From the NCBI GenBank assembly GCA_030760725.1, contig JASWHV010000008.1, positions 36,304,720-36,368,719 on the forward strand: a stretch of DNA of 64,000 bases, in the 5' to 3' direction. This document shows, piece after piece, positions 10,934 through 22,606 of the stretch. This stretch comes from Neostapfia colusana (lineage: Eukaryota; Streptophyta; Magnoliopsida; Poales; Poaceae). The number at the start of each line of letters is the position of its first letter. The stretch's first letter is position 1. The notes under the pieces are model-generated. The model saw nothing but the letters and a program-made list of their open reading frames with translations, ran no database searches and was not told where the DNA came from. The translations under genes were made by a program, and so were the position numbers.

Positions 10934-13900
10934 ATGCCGGGCTTTCGTCCCTCAAGCACCGGTCAGGCAGCAGCCACATGCTACAAGTGTGGTCGCCCAG
11001 GACACTTCACCAACAACTGTCCTGAGAGGCAAGGCGGCGGAGTTGCACCACAATTTCCATGGAGGAATCAGCTCCGGAACACCATTAATGCGCGGCGGGC
11101 AAATCCTAGGTCCGGCACCGTCCACCAACTTGCCATAGAGGATGTGCAGGAAGGAGCCAATCTTGCGGGTATGTTCCAACTACACCAGCATCCCGCTATA
11201 GTGTTATTTGATTCAGGCGCCACGCATATCTTCATTATCCAAGCTTTTATTGCAAAATATAGCTTGCAAATACTACCCACCAATAGTCCATACTTGATTT
11301 GTTCACCGTGTGGGAAAATTTCAGCAAGCATGATGGTTCCCAAAGCGCCATTATGCTTAGAGGGTAGAGTATACCCTACATCTCTCATAGTTTTAGAGGG
11401 ACAGAAGGTCGATGTCATCCTAGCAATGTCGTGGTTAACCCGCCATGGCGCTGTTTTAGACACCGTCCTCCGAGTCGTGCATTTGAACTCAGAAGTGCAC
11501 AAGTCTCACTCGTTATTTCTGAACAATCCAGAAATAAAACATCGAAGTGTATATCAGTCCACAACCATCAGATTGGAAGATATTCCGGTAGTCCGTGAGT
11601 TCCCTGACATGTTCCCAGATGATTTACCGGGGATGCCGCCCGACCGGGAGGTGGAGTTCAAGATTGAACTTGCACCGGGAACCATGCCAATATCCCGAAG
11701 GCCGTACAAGATGGCGCCCAAGGAATTTTCTGAACTGAAGACGCAGTTAACGGACCTTCTGGAGAAGGGTTTTATTAGGCCGAGCTCCTCGCCATGGGGC
11801 TGTTCGGCATTATTTGTGAAGAAGAAAGACGAGACGCTGCGGCTTTGCATGGACTATCGTCCACTAAATGCCGTAACCATCAAGAACAAGTACCCATTGC
11901 CACGGATTGACATGTTGTTTGGTCAGCTGGTTGAAGCAAAAATCTTTTCCAAGATGGACTTAAGATCCGGGTACCATCAGATTAAGATACGGACTGAGGA
12001 TATTCCAAAGACGGCTTTCTCGACGAGGTACAGGCTTTATGAGTACCTGGTCATGTCCTTCGGCCTCACCAATGCTCCAGCTCACTTCATGTATTTGATG
12101 AACTGCCGCAGCTGGACAAGCTTGTCGTGGTCTTCATCGATGACATATTGGTATATTCCAAGTCGGAGGAAGAACACACGAAGCATCTGCAGATAGTCTT
12201 GCAACGGCTGCGGGATCACAAGCTATACGTGAAATTCAGCAAGTGCGAATTCTGGATATCGCAAGTGCCTTTTCTCGGACATATTAGCTCAGCAGAGGGC
12301 ATCTCTGTAGACCCGAGTAAGATCACACAAGTGCTGAATTGGAAGTCCCCGAGGTCTGTTCACGAGGTATGGAGTTTCCTCAGACTCGCGGGATATTATC
12401 GGAGGTTCATTCCGAACTTCTCAAAGATTGCCAAGCCTATGACAGAGCTGCTGAAGAAGGCTACCAAATATGCTTGGAGTCCAGCATGTGAAGCAGCGTT
12501 CAAGGCCTTAGTGAAGCACCTAACATCAGCACCAGTTTTGTCGCAGCCGGACACGACAAAACCGTTCGATGTGTAATGTGATGCATCCGGCATTGGGCTC
12601 GGATGTGTGCTAATGCAAGACCGAAGGGTGGTCGTGTATGGATCATGACAGCATAGAAACCATGAGCAAAATTATCCAACTCATGACTTGGAGCTCGCTG
12701 CCGTGGTGCTCGCACTTAAAATGTGGAGGCACTACCTATCGGTAACCTCGTACATTTATATACCGACCACAAAAGCCTCAAGTACAAATTCACTCAGAAA
12801 GAGCTGAACATGAGGCGGCGAAGATGGTTGGAGTTGATAAATGATTATGAAATAGAGATCCATTATCACCCCGGCAAGGCAAACATAGTGGCAGATGTGC
12901 TGAGCTGCAAGTCACACGTAAAGAATCTGACCATCACACCGTTGGAAGAGAGCGAGCCACCATTGCATGTGGTTCCACATGGAGCTCTCTACAACTTAAC
13001 TTTCATCCCCACAATCCGTGAAGAGATAGCGGCAGCTCAGAAACATGACAAGGGCATGTCGCATTTGCGGAGACATGTAGACAGTGGGGAGCTGAAATGT
13101 TTCTGGAAAGACGGTGATGGCGTCCTATAGTTTAAGGACCGGATCGTCGTACCTCCTAACCCGGAGTTACAGAAGAAAATCTTTGATGAGGCTCACTTGT
13201 TAAAGTTTTCTATTCACCCCGGCAGCAACAAAATGTATCAAGAACTAAGAAGCAAGTTTTGGTGGACACGGATGAAGCGGGAGATCGTAAAGTACGTGTC
13301 CGAGTGTGATACATGTCGTAGGGTGAAGGCAGGTCACATGAGGAAACCGGGACTACTACAACCACTGGGCGTTCCTGCCTGGAAATGGGAAGATGTGAGC
13401 ATGGACTTCATCGTCGGTTTACCCACCACTTTTCAGAAGCATGATTTTGTGTGGGTGATCATCGACTGGCTCAACAAAGTTGCCCATTTCATCCTGGTCA
13501 ACACAAACTACAACGCCAAGTAGTATGCTGAATTGTACATCTCACGGATCCTATGCTTGTACGGCGTACCCCGCACCATCATATCGGATCGGGGCACCTT
13601 ATTTGTGTCCCGTTTTCGGGAACAGCTACACGCTGCGTTGGGGACGAAGCTGATCTGTAGTTCAGCGTACCACCCGCAGATGGACAAACTGAGCGGGTAA
13701 ATCAAATTTTAGAAGATATGCTACGAGCTTGCACTACCAACCACGGTAAGAATTGGGATGATCACTTACAACTGGTCGAATTCTCGTACAACAATGGGTA
13801 CCAAGCCAGCTTCAAGATGGCGCCTTACGAGGTGCTATACGGGAGAAAATGCCGCACACCACTGAATTTGGGTGAGTCTGGTGAAAGGGTCACCTTCGGG

Positions 13901-14400
13901 GTTGATCTTGTCGACAATGCGGAGGAAAAAGTTCTGCTGATTCAAGCAAACTTAAAAGCCGCCCGACCCCGACAAAAACAGTATGCGGACCGGAGAAGAC
14001 ACCCATTACAATTTGAAGTCGGGATCACATATATCTACGTGTGTCTCCAATGAAGGACGTGAACAGATTCGGGGTGAGAGGAAAGTTGGCACCCCGATTC
14101 ATCGGTCCATTTCAGATTACAAAAAGAAGTGGATCAGTAGCATACCGGGTGACATTACCAGAAGCACTTTCCAGTGTGCACGACGTCTTTCACATTTCCC
14201 AGCTGAGGAAGTGTCTTAAGCTATCAACTACCATTCAGCTGGAGGATGTAGAAGAACTGAAACTGGATCTCACGTATCGGGAGGAACCGGTTCAGATCCT
14301 TGATGGAAAGGCCAGAACCACACGCAACCCTACGTTGTGGTTCTACAAAGTTCTATGGAGTAATCACTCCATAGATGAAGCGACATGGGAGAGCGAAGAA
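10934..14400 (+). pseudogene. pol: R2 zinc knuckle, protease and pol (truncated, many breaks)
   Basis: Starts with a zinc knuckle (CYKCGRPGHFTNNC, about 10981), protease (LFDSGATHIF, about 11205), then RT with KMDLRSGYHQI (11950s) and VFIDDILVYSK (about 12130). Breaks seen against R5: a deletion of about 17 bp near 12104 in RT, a stop at 12573 in RNase H (DVYC region), a stop near 12647, a base lost near 12739, TGG to TAG near 13127, a stop near 13521, four bases lost near 13685 in the integrase core, and a base lost near 14025. Integrase motifs HPGSNKMYQ, CDTC, MDFI and SDRG are still readable. The frame ends at 14400 within chromodomain text ATWESEE, where the next codons are replaced by R3 LTR. 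Confidence 0.9.
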
Positions 14401-14413
14401 TAACCAGTTATAG
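14401..14413. other. Filler DNA at R2/R3 deletion junction
   Basis: Thirteen bases, TAACCAGTTATAG, belong neither to R2 pol nor to the R3 LTR at this point. Nine match 14462-14470 (TAACCAGTT), and the overlapping AGTTATAGCA matches 14429-14438. Both sources lie within 60 bp inside the R3 LTR, the pattern of templated filler from end joining. Confidence 0.65.
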
Positions 14414-17400
14414 CATGGTTGCAATACAAGTTATAGCACAGCCTTATCGAGTTCAAAAGAATAACCAGTTCAGTTCTTACTACGTCAAGACGCTGTGGGT
14501 AAGTATGCTCATATGACCGTGAGCGACGGTGATTTGAATCAGTACACGGCCGGACTACACGACACGTACACCCGTACTCCGAGTTGCCGGCAGCAACCTC
14601 GACTGACGTTGTACGCGGCCACCTTTCCCAAGATCTTCCACATTGGACGCAGTCCAACTGCCCCGAGTACGAAAGCTCCCTCAAGGTACATACCCGCAGT
14701 GGTATGTTCTTGAGCGAGGTACCTCCTGCTACCCTGACGCCGAAAGCCTAAGGCAGTTGGAAAAGTTCCACTATTGATCTCCCAAGGTACATCGGTTTCC
14801 TGGGTCCCATATAGCCAGTATGCGCCCGGTACACAACTCAAACATGTCCAACAGGGCCAAGCACGGACGGGCATTAACCGACACAGGCAGGGCTATGCAC
14901 GCACGGCCTGCAACCTGCTGCATCTAAACCTCCCTGCCCGGTCTCCATTTCTTATGTGTGAAATTTCCTCATCTTCTCTAAATTGGACCCATTCCAAGTA
15001 CACCAGCCCTAAACTCGCGAGTAGATTCCAACTACTGGTCTTCTACCGGACCTTTCCTACTAACATTAGCGTAGCCAAATTCCCTCGAGAAGTTGCTATT
15101 CTACCCTTTTTCTCTTAGGTGGTTCTGGTCATGCAAGTGGGGTTTTCAATATCATCTAGACGTAATGCAATCAACGATGCAAAGCTATGATCTTTACAAA
15201 TGAAAATGCTTTATAAAACGGTTCAAATGCAAACCGGGGCTTGCCTGTTTTGCAGGTGACTAAGGTTACAATCAGTTAGTGACGACCACTTGAAGCTTGA
15301 TCACTTGTTTTCCTCCCTCCTTGATCTTCACTTCAAGTCCTTCTCACCTTCTTCACGTATATGCTACACGATATGATCATGCATATGTATTTAATTTAAA
15401 AGCTTTTGCTCGTAAGACCTAATGACAATTTTAAAACTGGAACTTTGTTTAAGAATTTAAAATGACACTGGTGCTAGTGGTTTGGGTTGGGCTTAAACAC
15501 TAAGATCAAATGTTAAGTGCCTTTCCCACTTAAGTGTTGATCACCTTAAGAGATTACACATGACAGTGGTGATCCAGAGCTCTAATGGAGCTGAGAATTT
15601 TCTTATGAGTTCCTTGTCACAAGAAAGTCCTCTGGACCAAATTTTTGCACTTTTCATGGAGTGGTTTATTCAGAATAATTCTCTAAGTGTTTAGTCAAAG
15701 ATGAATTAATTATGAGGTAACACTCATGATCATGTCAAACTCAGTGAACCACAATTTCAGTTATAGTTTATAGAGTCTACATGAATTTTCCTAGGATTTT
15801 TGGAGCTAAGAATTTCCCAGAACTGAATTTACAAGTTTTTGGAAATTCTCTGAAAGTGTTTCTGTATTCATTTGAATACAGGAACTTACAATCTGAATTA
15901 CCCTGATCAATTCAACTCCAAATGAGCTGAACCATTTACAGGAGTCTAATAACACCCTATAGAATATTCTGGCAAAATATGAGGATTTTTGGATAAACCA
16001 AACTCACTCTAAAATTCTTTTGCTGAAAATCTTTAAAGAATTTTCCAGAATTAAATAAAGACTTTCATACAAATTGGGTTGCATATTTGGATAGAATTTG
16101 TCAATCTGAATCTAACCCAATTTGAATCACTAATTTTGGAGGTTCCTAGCAAAAGTTATGCTCTTCTAAAGTTTGGGGAAAAATCAGGAATTTGAATAAA
16201 TCCGGGAAATGTTTAAACCTGACTGTGGCCCACGGGGCACGTGTCAGCTGCTGAGAGAGTGCCACACGGGGTCACAGGGTCATTTCCCGCGCTGTCACAA
16301 TTGATCCCACGCCACAGAGTATCCGGCCCACTGTTGCCGTGCGACTGACGCGTGGGGCCGGCGAGGTCTTCTACCTCCCGCTCCCGTGCGATCCCGCCGC
16401 CGGGCTCGCCGGAGTAGCTCCGGGATCGGCCGTCCGGCAACCCCTGACGCTGAAACTTGCCGCCAGCCCCTAATTCAACGTGAGGAACACGCTGGTGGGG
16501 TTTGTTCGAGCTGGCAGGGCTCCCAAACTAGCCCGCGACGGCGCAACGGTTCGGACGAAGTCCGGCGACGTCGCACCGACGCCCTAAGCCTTCTAGGCTT
16601 CAGTTTCCAAGCTCTAGAGCACCGGCGGATGCTAAGGAACATCGACATGGGAATACAATGGCTCAGAAACGGTTCTAAATTAAGGTTCACCGTGCACCCG
16701 AACCTTTCCGCCATAGTCGCCGTCGTAAAGACTGGAAATACGTCGTGCACAGTGTGTTTCATGCGGGGTTTCAAAAACAAACTGGTGCGTCCTTACGTCT
16801 AGCCCTCGTGTGCGAAGTTTCGGGCTATCTAGACCATAATCAACTGGGAATTTCTCGGAAACGTACCGGAAGGTCAGTTTGCACCGATCGGGAGAAATTC
16901 TCTGAATTCCCTGCCGACGATCCACGGTTGATCCTGAGCTTCGGGGGTGAGTTGCCTGGACGTCGCGCGTGCCCAGAGATGGCCTAGCTCGGTCGTAACA
17001 AGCCGCGGTTGAAGCTGCCCACGAGATCACTTGCTCTCGGTTCTATGGCGGCTGCCGTGGAAACTCGCCGTTCTCGGTGCGGAGAGCGCGAACCCGCTCA
17101 GTGATGGCTCGAGGATGTTGTGGGGTGTTCTGCGGTGCAGTTTTGCTGCTCAGCTGCGGCTGGCACACGCGCCAGGCGGTAGTCGATCGACCGAGGGCTC
17201 AGCGGTGGTTCTCGGTTGGTTTCTCCCATGAGGGAGGAAGGAGCTGTGGTGTCTCGATGATAAGAGCGAACAGGAGGCCGGGAGAGGTATAGGCCGGTCG
17301 GGCGGCTCTCCAGCGCGACGAAATTCCACCAGGAGGTGGCTGCCGGCTGAGCTCGGTGTCGAGCGGAGCTGCGCCCGTCGGTGTCGGGTGCCGACTAAAG

Positions 17401-18040
17401 GAGGCAAACAGAGACCCAACACTGAGATCTTTTGCAAATTTTCAGTTCACACAATGACATGTGGGACCCACTGATCAGTCCTCCTTATCCCCTCTCCAAA
17501 TATCTCCCAAGTTTGAATGTTGAGTGAGTTCAATTGTGGGAATTCAAATCTGGTATGCATTTGGATAATTGGGCAAGTTTCATCCAAATTCAAATATGCA
17601 TTTGAATTCTTTGTCATTTAAAGTCCATTTTGCAAAATGGGTTGCAAACTATTTTCATAAACCATGAAACTTTGCACACCCCCTAATTTGGACCCAAGGA
17701 ATTCAAATATGAAATCTGATTTTTATTTTGGCTGCTGCAAATGAGATTTGTAGCACAACAGTTTTGAATCCCATTGTGTTGTTCTCATTTGAATTTTTGT
17801 TTGAACAAATTGTTCTAAATCTGATTTTTGCTTCCTCACACATATGGGAACTTCCCATCCTTGTTTTAGACCCCTCTAGGGTCCCAAGTTCTCAAATAAA
17901 CATTTGACTTGTGTGAAGAAAACCCTCATGTGGGTTATCACATGTGGGGAAAAGCTATAACAAGTCCTAAATTTCATACATGTGAAACCAACTTTTGCAT
18001 ATAAGTGTTTCTTTGTATTCATAATTTTGGGACCTTTACA
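14414..18040 (-). repeat. R3 3' LTR (truncated)
   Basis: Matches the R3 5' LTR from 28397 down to 24778. Missing is the U5 end corresponding to 24147-24777. It carries the GTGGGACCCAC palindrome (17461), a stem-loop whose second arm is mutated (15018-15038), and the conserved GCAAGCCCCGG block (near 15237). There is no protein-coding content. It starts TGTAAAGGTCCC on the minus strand next to the polypurine tract. Confidence 0.9.
17461..17471. promoter_or_regulatory. GTGGGNCCCAC palindrome in R3 3' LTR
   Basis: GTGGGACCCAC, preceded by TGACAT. The R3 5' LTR has the same site at 27818-27828. Candidate TCP-type binding site by consensus only. Confidence 0.5.
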
Positions 18041-18077
18041 TTCCTCCCCCCCTTAAAAGGAATCTCGTCCCGAGATT
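18041..18077 (-). other. R3 polypurine tract and adjacent stem-loop
   Basis: On the minus strand an AAGGGGGGGAGGAA tract (18041-18054) abuts the 3' LTR. Directly upstream is the perfect inverted repeat AATCTCG/CGAGATT around GGA (18061-18077). Confidence 0.85.
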
Positions 18078-18112
18078 CAAAAGAAGAACGAGGTGGGAGC
18101 TAATTACAAGGT

Positions 18113-21100
18113 TTATGACAAAAGCTCCGGATAATTCTTGTGGATGTAATCTTCGGTTTCCCACGTCGCCTCTTCCGGGGTATGATTACTCCACAGGACT
18201 TTGTAAAATTTCAAAGTCCGGTTCCGGGTGATCCGGGTCTTTTCGTCGATAATCTATACAGGTTGCTCGACATAGGTGAGATCCGGCTTTAACTCGTCAA
18301 TATCTTCAGTGCGGATGGCAGCGGTAAACTTAAGACATTCCCGCAGCTGGGACACGTGAATTATGTCGTGAATACTGGCAAGGCTTGCCGGTAGATCCAG
18401 CCGGTAGGCTACAGTTCCGCACTTCTCCGTGATAGTAAACGGACCGATGAATCGGGGAGCAAGTTTCCCCTTGACACCGAACCGATGAATCCCGTTCATC
18501 GGAGACACACGAAGATACACGTGCTCTCCGACTTCGAAATGCAGTGGTCGACGTCTCTGGTCCGCGTAGCTCTTTTGACGAGATTGGGCAGCTTTGAGGT
18601 TCTCTTGTATTATCCGAACTTTCTCTTCGGCTTCATTGACAAGATCAACCCCGAACGTTACTCGTTCACCGGATTCGCACCAATTCAATGGCGTACGGCA
18701 CTTCCGGCCATATAGAGCTTCATATGGTGCCATTTTGATGCTCGTCTGATATCCGTTGTTGTACGAGAACTCTGCCAGCGGTAAGTGATCATCCCAGCTC
18801 TTACCGTGGTGGATGGCACATGCTCTCAGCATATCCTCTAGTATTTGATTCACCCTCTCAGTTTGCCCATCGGTTTGAGGGTGATATGCAGAGCTTCTAA
18901 TCAACTTTGTCCCCAAGGAGGCGTGTAGATGTTCCCAGAAACGGGCTACGAACAGCGATCCTCTATCTGACACAATGGTGCGGGGAACTCCATGTAAGCA
19001 CAAGATCCGTGCTATGTACAGCTCCGCATACTGCTTTGCGTTGTACCTAGAATGCACAGGGATGAAATGTTCTGATTTGGTTAATCGGTCCACAATTACC
19101 CAAATCGAATCATGGTTGTGGGAGGTCATCGGCAACCCGACGATGAAGTCCATACTCAAGTCTTCCCACTTCCATGCTGGTACTTGCAATGGCTGCAACA
19201 GGCCTGACTTCTTCATATGGTCGGCCTTGACTCTTCGACACGTATCACATTCCGAAACGTACTTTGCAACTTCTCGTTTCATACGTGTCCACCAAAACTT
19301 CTTCCGGAGATCTTGGTACATTTTATTACTGCCCGGATGAATGGAAAACTTGGACAAATGAGCTTCATCCAAAATTTTCTTCCGTAGTCCCATATCCCGG
19401 GGTACCACAATCCGGTTGTTAAACCACAAAGTACCCTCATCGTCCTTCCGGAAGCACTTCATATCTCCGTTATCTAATCTTCGCCGTATGTGAGACATAC
19501 CCTTGTCTTTTCGTTGAGCCTCAATGATCTCCTCTCGGATAGTAGGAATGAGAGCGAGATTATAGAGAGCTCCATACGGGATGACACGGAGGCTTGGTTC
19601 TTCATCATCCATTTCGGCAATAGTCAGGTGATGAATATGCGCCTTACGACTGAGCGCATCGGCGACCACATTCGCCTTTCCTGGATGATAATGAATCTCT
19701 AGTTCATAGTCTTTAATGAGCTCTAGCCATCTTCGTTGCCTCATGTTTAATTCTTTCTGAGTGAAGATGTACTTCAAGCTCTTGTGGTCGGTGTAGAGGT
19801 GTACAAGATTTCCGAGCAAGTAATGCCTCCACATCTTCAAAGCAAGGACCACGGCAGCTAACTCAAGATCATGAGTTGGATAATGCTGCTCATGAGTTCT
19901 GAGTTGACGAGATCCATAAGCGACCACTCGTCTTTCTTGCATCAGCACGCAGCCAAGACCGATGCCAGATGCATCGCAATAAACGTCGAATGGCTTTGTC
20001 GTATCCGGCTGAGCAAGAACTGGGGCTGTTGTGAGATGCTTCACTAAGATCTTGAAAGATTGGTCAAACGCAGCACCCCACACAAATCTGGTATTCTTCT
20101 TTAGTAATTCCGTCATCGGTTTAGCAATCTTGGAGAAACTCGGAATAAACCTCCGGTACTAACCCGCTAAACCGAGGAAGCTACGGATTTCATGTACTGA
20201 CTTTGGTGACTCCCATTTCTGCACTTGGATAATCTTACTCGGATCTACAGCGATGCCCTCCGCTGAAATAATGTGTCCGAGAAAAGGTACTTGATTAATC
20301 CAGAACTCACACTTGCTGAATTTTGCATAGAGCTGATGATCTCGCAATCTTTGTAGCACAATATGCAGATGTTCAGCATGTTCTTCTTCTGTCTTGGAGT
20401 ACACCAAGATATCGTCGATGAAGACAACGACGAATTTATCCAACTCCGGCATGAACACTGAATTCATCAGGTACATAAAGTGTGCCGGGGCGTTGGTCAA
20501 ACCAAAAGACATAACGAGATACTCATACAGCCCGTATCTCGTTGAGAATGCCGTCTTCGGAATATCTTCTGCCCGGATTTTAATCTGGTGATATCCGGAC
20601 CGAAGATCCATCTTTGAAAATACCTTCGCACACACTAATTGATCGAAGAGCATATCAATGCGAGGTAGTGGATACTTGTTCTTGATGGTAACGGCGTTCA
20701 AAGGACGATAATCAACACAAAGCCGTAGTGTTTCGTCCTTCTTCTTGACAAACAACGCTGAACAACCCCAAGGTGACGAACTTGGTCGTATAAAGCCCTT
20801 GCTCATTAGGTCATTCAGCTGTGTCTTCAATTCTGCCAGTTCATTGGGTGCCATCTTGTACGGCCTTCGTGATATCGGTGTCGTTCCCGGTATAAGTTCA
20901 ATCTTGAACTCAACGTCTCGTTCGGGCGGCATGCCCGGTAAATCATCGGGAAACACATCCGGATACTCACGTACCACCGGAATGTCCTCTATCTTGACAG
21001 CTTCCGTGTGGTTCACTGTTGCAATCTGCTGCCGTCTGGCGCCCAGAATTAATATATGAAGACCGTGCTGTGGGGAGTTGAGCTCAACGGTCCTGGAGTT

Positions 21101-22606
21101 GATGTTAAGAACCGCTCTGTGGTAATTCAACCACGACATTCCCAAAATGATGTCGATCTTCAGACCTTCAAGAATAATGAGGGTCGTAGGGTATATTTTA
21201 CCCCCCAAACAAAGAGGTTCTCGGGAAACAACCTCACTTGCGGTACTGCTGCCCCCGGGCGAAGATATGAGGTATTGCCTCTTTGTATAAACGGTTTGGA
21301 GCTGATGTTGAGCCACAAAAGATTGGCTAATGAAGTTGTGTGTGGCACCGGAATCAAAGAGAACTAAAACCGGTAGCTGATTCAGAGAAAACATCCCTGC
21401 TAAAGCGGCTTCTCCCTCCGGAACATCATCAATCACCGTATAGTGAATATTGCCCCTTATCTGCCCTCCTATCTGCAGATTAAGATACGGGTCGTATTGT
21501 TGTAAATATGATGCCCCGCATCCTTGAATTCCCTCCGAACATTGCCTAGCATAATGGCCCTTACGCCCACAAGTAAGACACGGATGCCTCTCCGGTTCTT
21601 GGTTGACTTGCGGTGGACTGCTAGGTATATCTGGCTGCAGTGATGGAGCACAAACCACCGTCTGATGCTGCGGCAGTGGAGATGGTGCAAGTTGTAGAAC
21701 TTGACCAGCAATCAATCTCTGAGGAGTTGATCGTACAGGTGGCCTCTATCTTTCACCGGGTGGCGTTTGATACACCAAACGGTACTTCTGAGGCACATAA
21801 CTTGTGCTAGCCTGCTCGATCTTACTCATCTTTCTCTTCTCCGCTTGCCACTCAAGTGTCGGCTTCTCTTGAATGAAAGCCGCATTGACCATGTCGGTGT
21901 AACTGCCGTTATTATGTACGGCCAGCTTCTCCCGTAATATGGAACTCAGGCCATGGAAGAATAGGTCACACTGTGCCTCTTCTTTAGCCACATATTCAGG
22001 AGCATATTGGGCCAAAAGATTAAATCTCCTGACATACTCGAGGACACTCATGTCCCCTTGCTTCAAGCCCAAAAATTCCTCCCGCTTTGCCTTGACAATA
22101 CCTAGTGGTATGTAACGAGTACAAAAGGCTTCACAAAACTCCCTCCATGTCACTTGATGGTCCTCCGGAATGGTGGCAAAATGATCCATCCACCAGTTTC
22201 CGGCTGCTCCATGGAGTTGTTGAGCAGCAAACTTTGTCTTCTGGTAATCATCACACTGGAATACTCCAAATTTTGACTCCATGACACAAAGCCATTGATC
22301 TGCTTCCACAGGTTCGGTGGCTTCGGTAAAGATAGGCGGTTGAGTCGCCAAGAAGTCCAGATAAGCGTCCCGAGGTGGAACGACTTGTTGCGTGTTCTGG
22401 AGTACGCCTTGCTGTACCAAAGCTTGGAGTAAGCATGTGTGTTCTTGTGTTGCTTCTTGGAGTAGCCTAGCATTCTCTTGATTATACTCGACAACTCGAG
22501 TCATAAGATCCATCCATCCCGTGGATGGTGGTTCCGACGGTGGGATGGAAGCATCACCGCCTCGACGAGAACTTCCGGCCCTACTCCTAGAGCGAGTACG
22601 AACCAT
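18113..22606 (-). pseudogene. gag-pol: R3 gag-pro-pol, single frame with three TAG stops
   Basis: From ATG 22606 to TAA 18113-18115 the frame is 1498 codons with no frameshift, so gag and pol are one polyprotein. Order: gag core (WMDHFATIPEDHQVTW, then LGLKQGDMSVLEYVRRF), zinc knuckle CLTCGRKGHYARQC, protease LFDSGATHNF, RT (KMDLRSGYHQI, VFIDD), RNase H (DVYCDASGIGLG, LYTDHKS, VVADALS), integrase (HPGS, CDTC, MDFI, SDRG, TERVN), a GPF segment and a chromodomain ending EEATWETEDY. Three in-frame stops, all TAG: 21746-21748 (Trp position in R1), 20159-20161 (Tyr position in R1 and R6) and 18254-18256 (Gln position in R1). Apart from these the coding frame is intact. The start follows CAG by one base. 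Confidence 0.92.

Larger units (their letters stand above)
8025..14400 (+). mobile_element. R2: family B chromovirus, internal region (5' portion of element)
   Basis: This is the sense-strand internal region of a family B element: a primer-site-like sequence, a truncated leader, ORF0, gag, protease, RT, RNase H, integrase and the chromodomain start. It stops abruptly at 14400 inside the chromodomain. Its 3' LTR resumes at 28398 after R3. The PPT, the last pol codons and about 94 bp of the LTR were lost with the deletion that also trimmed R3. Most of its 5' LTR is probably left of the window. It is closely related to R5, which lies on the opposite strand. Confidence 0.85.
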
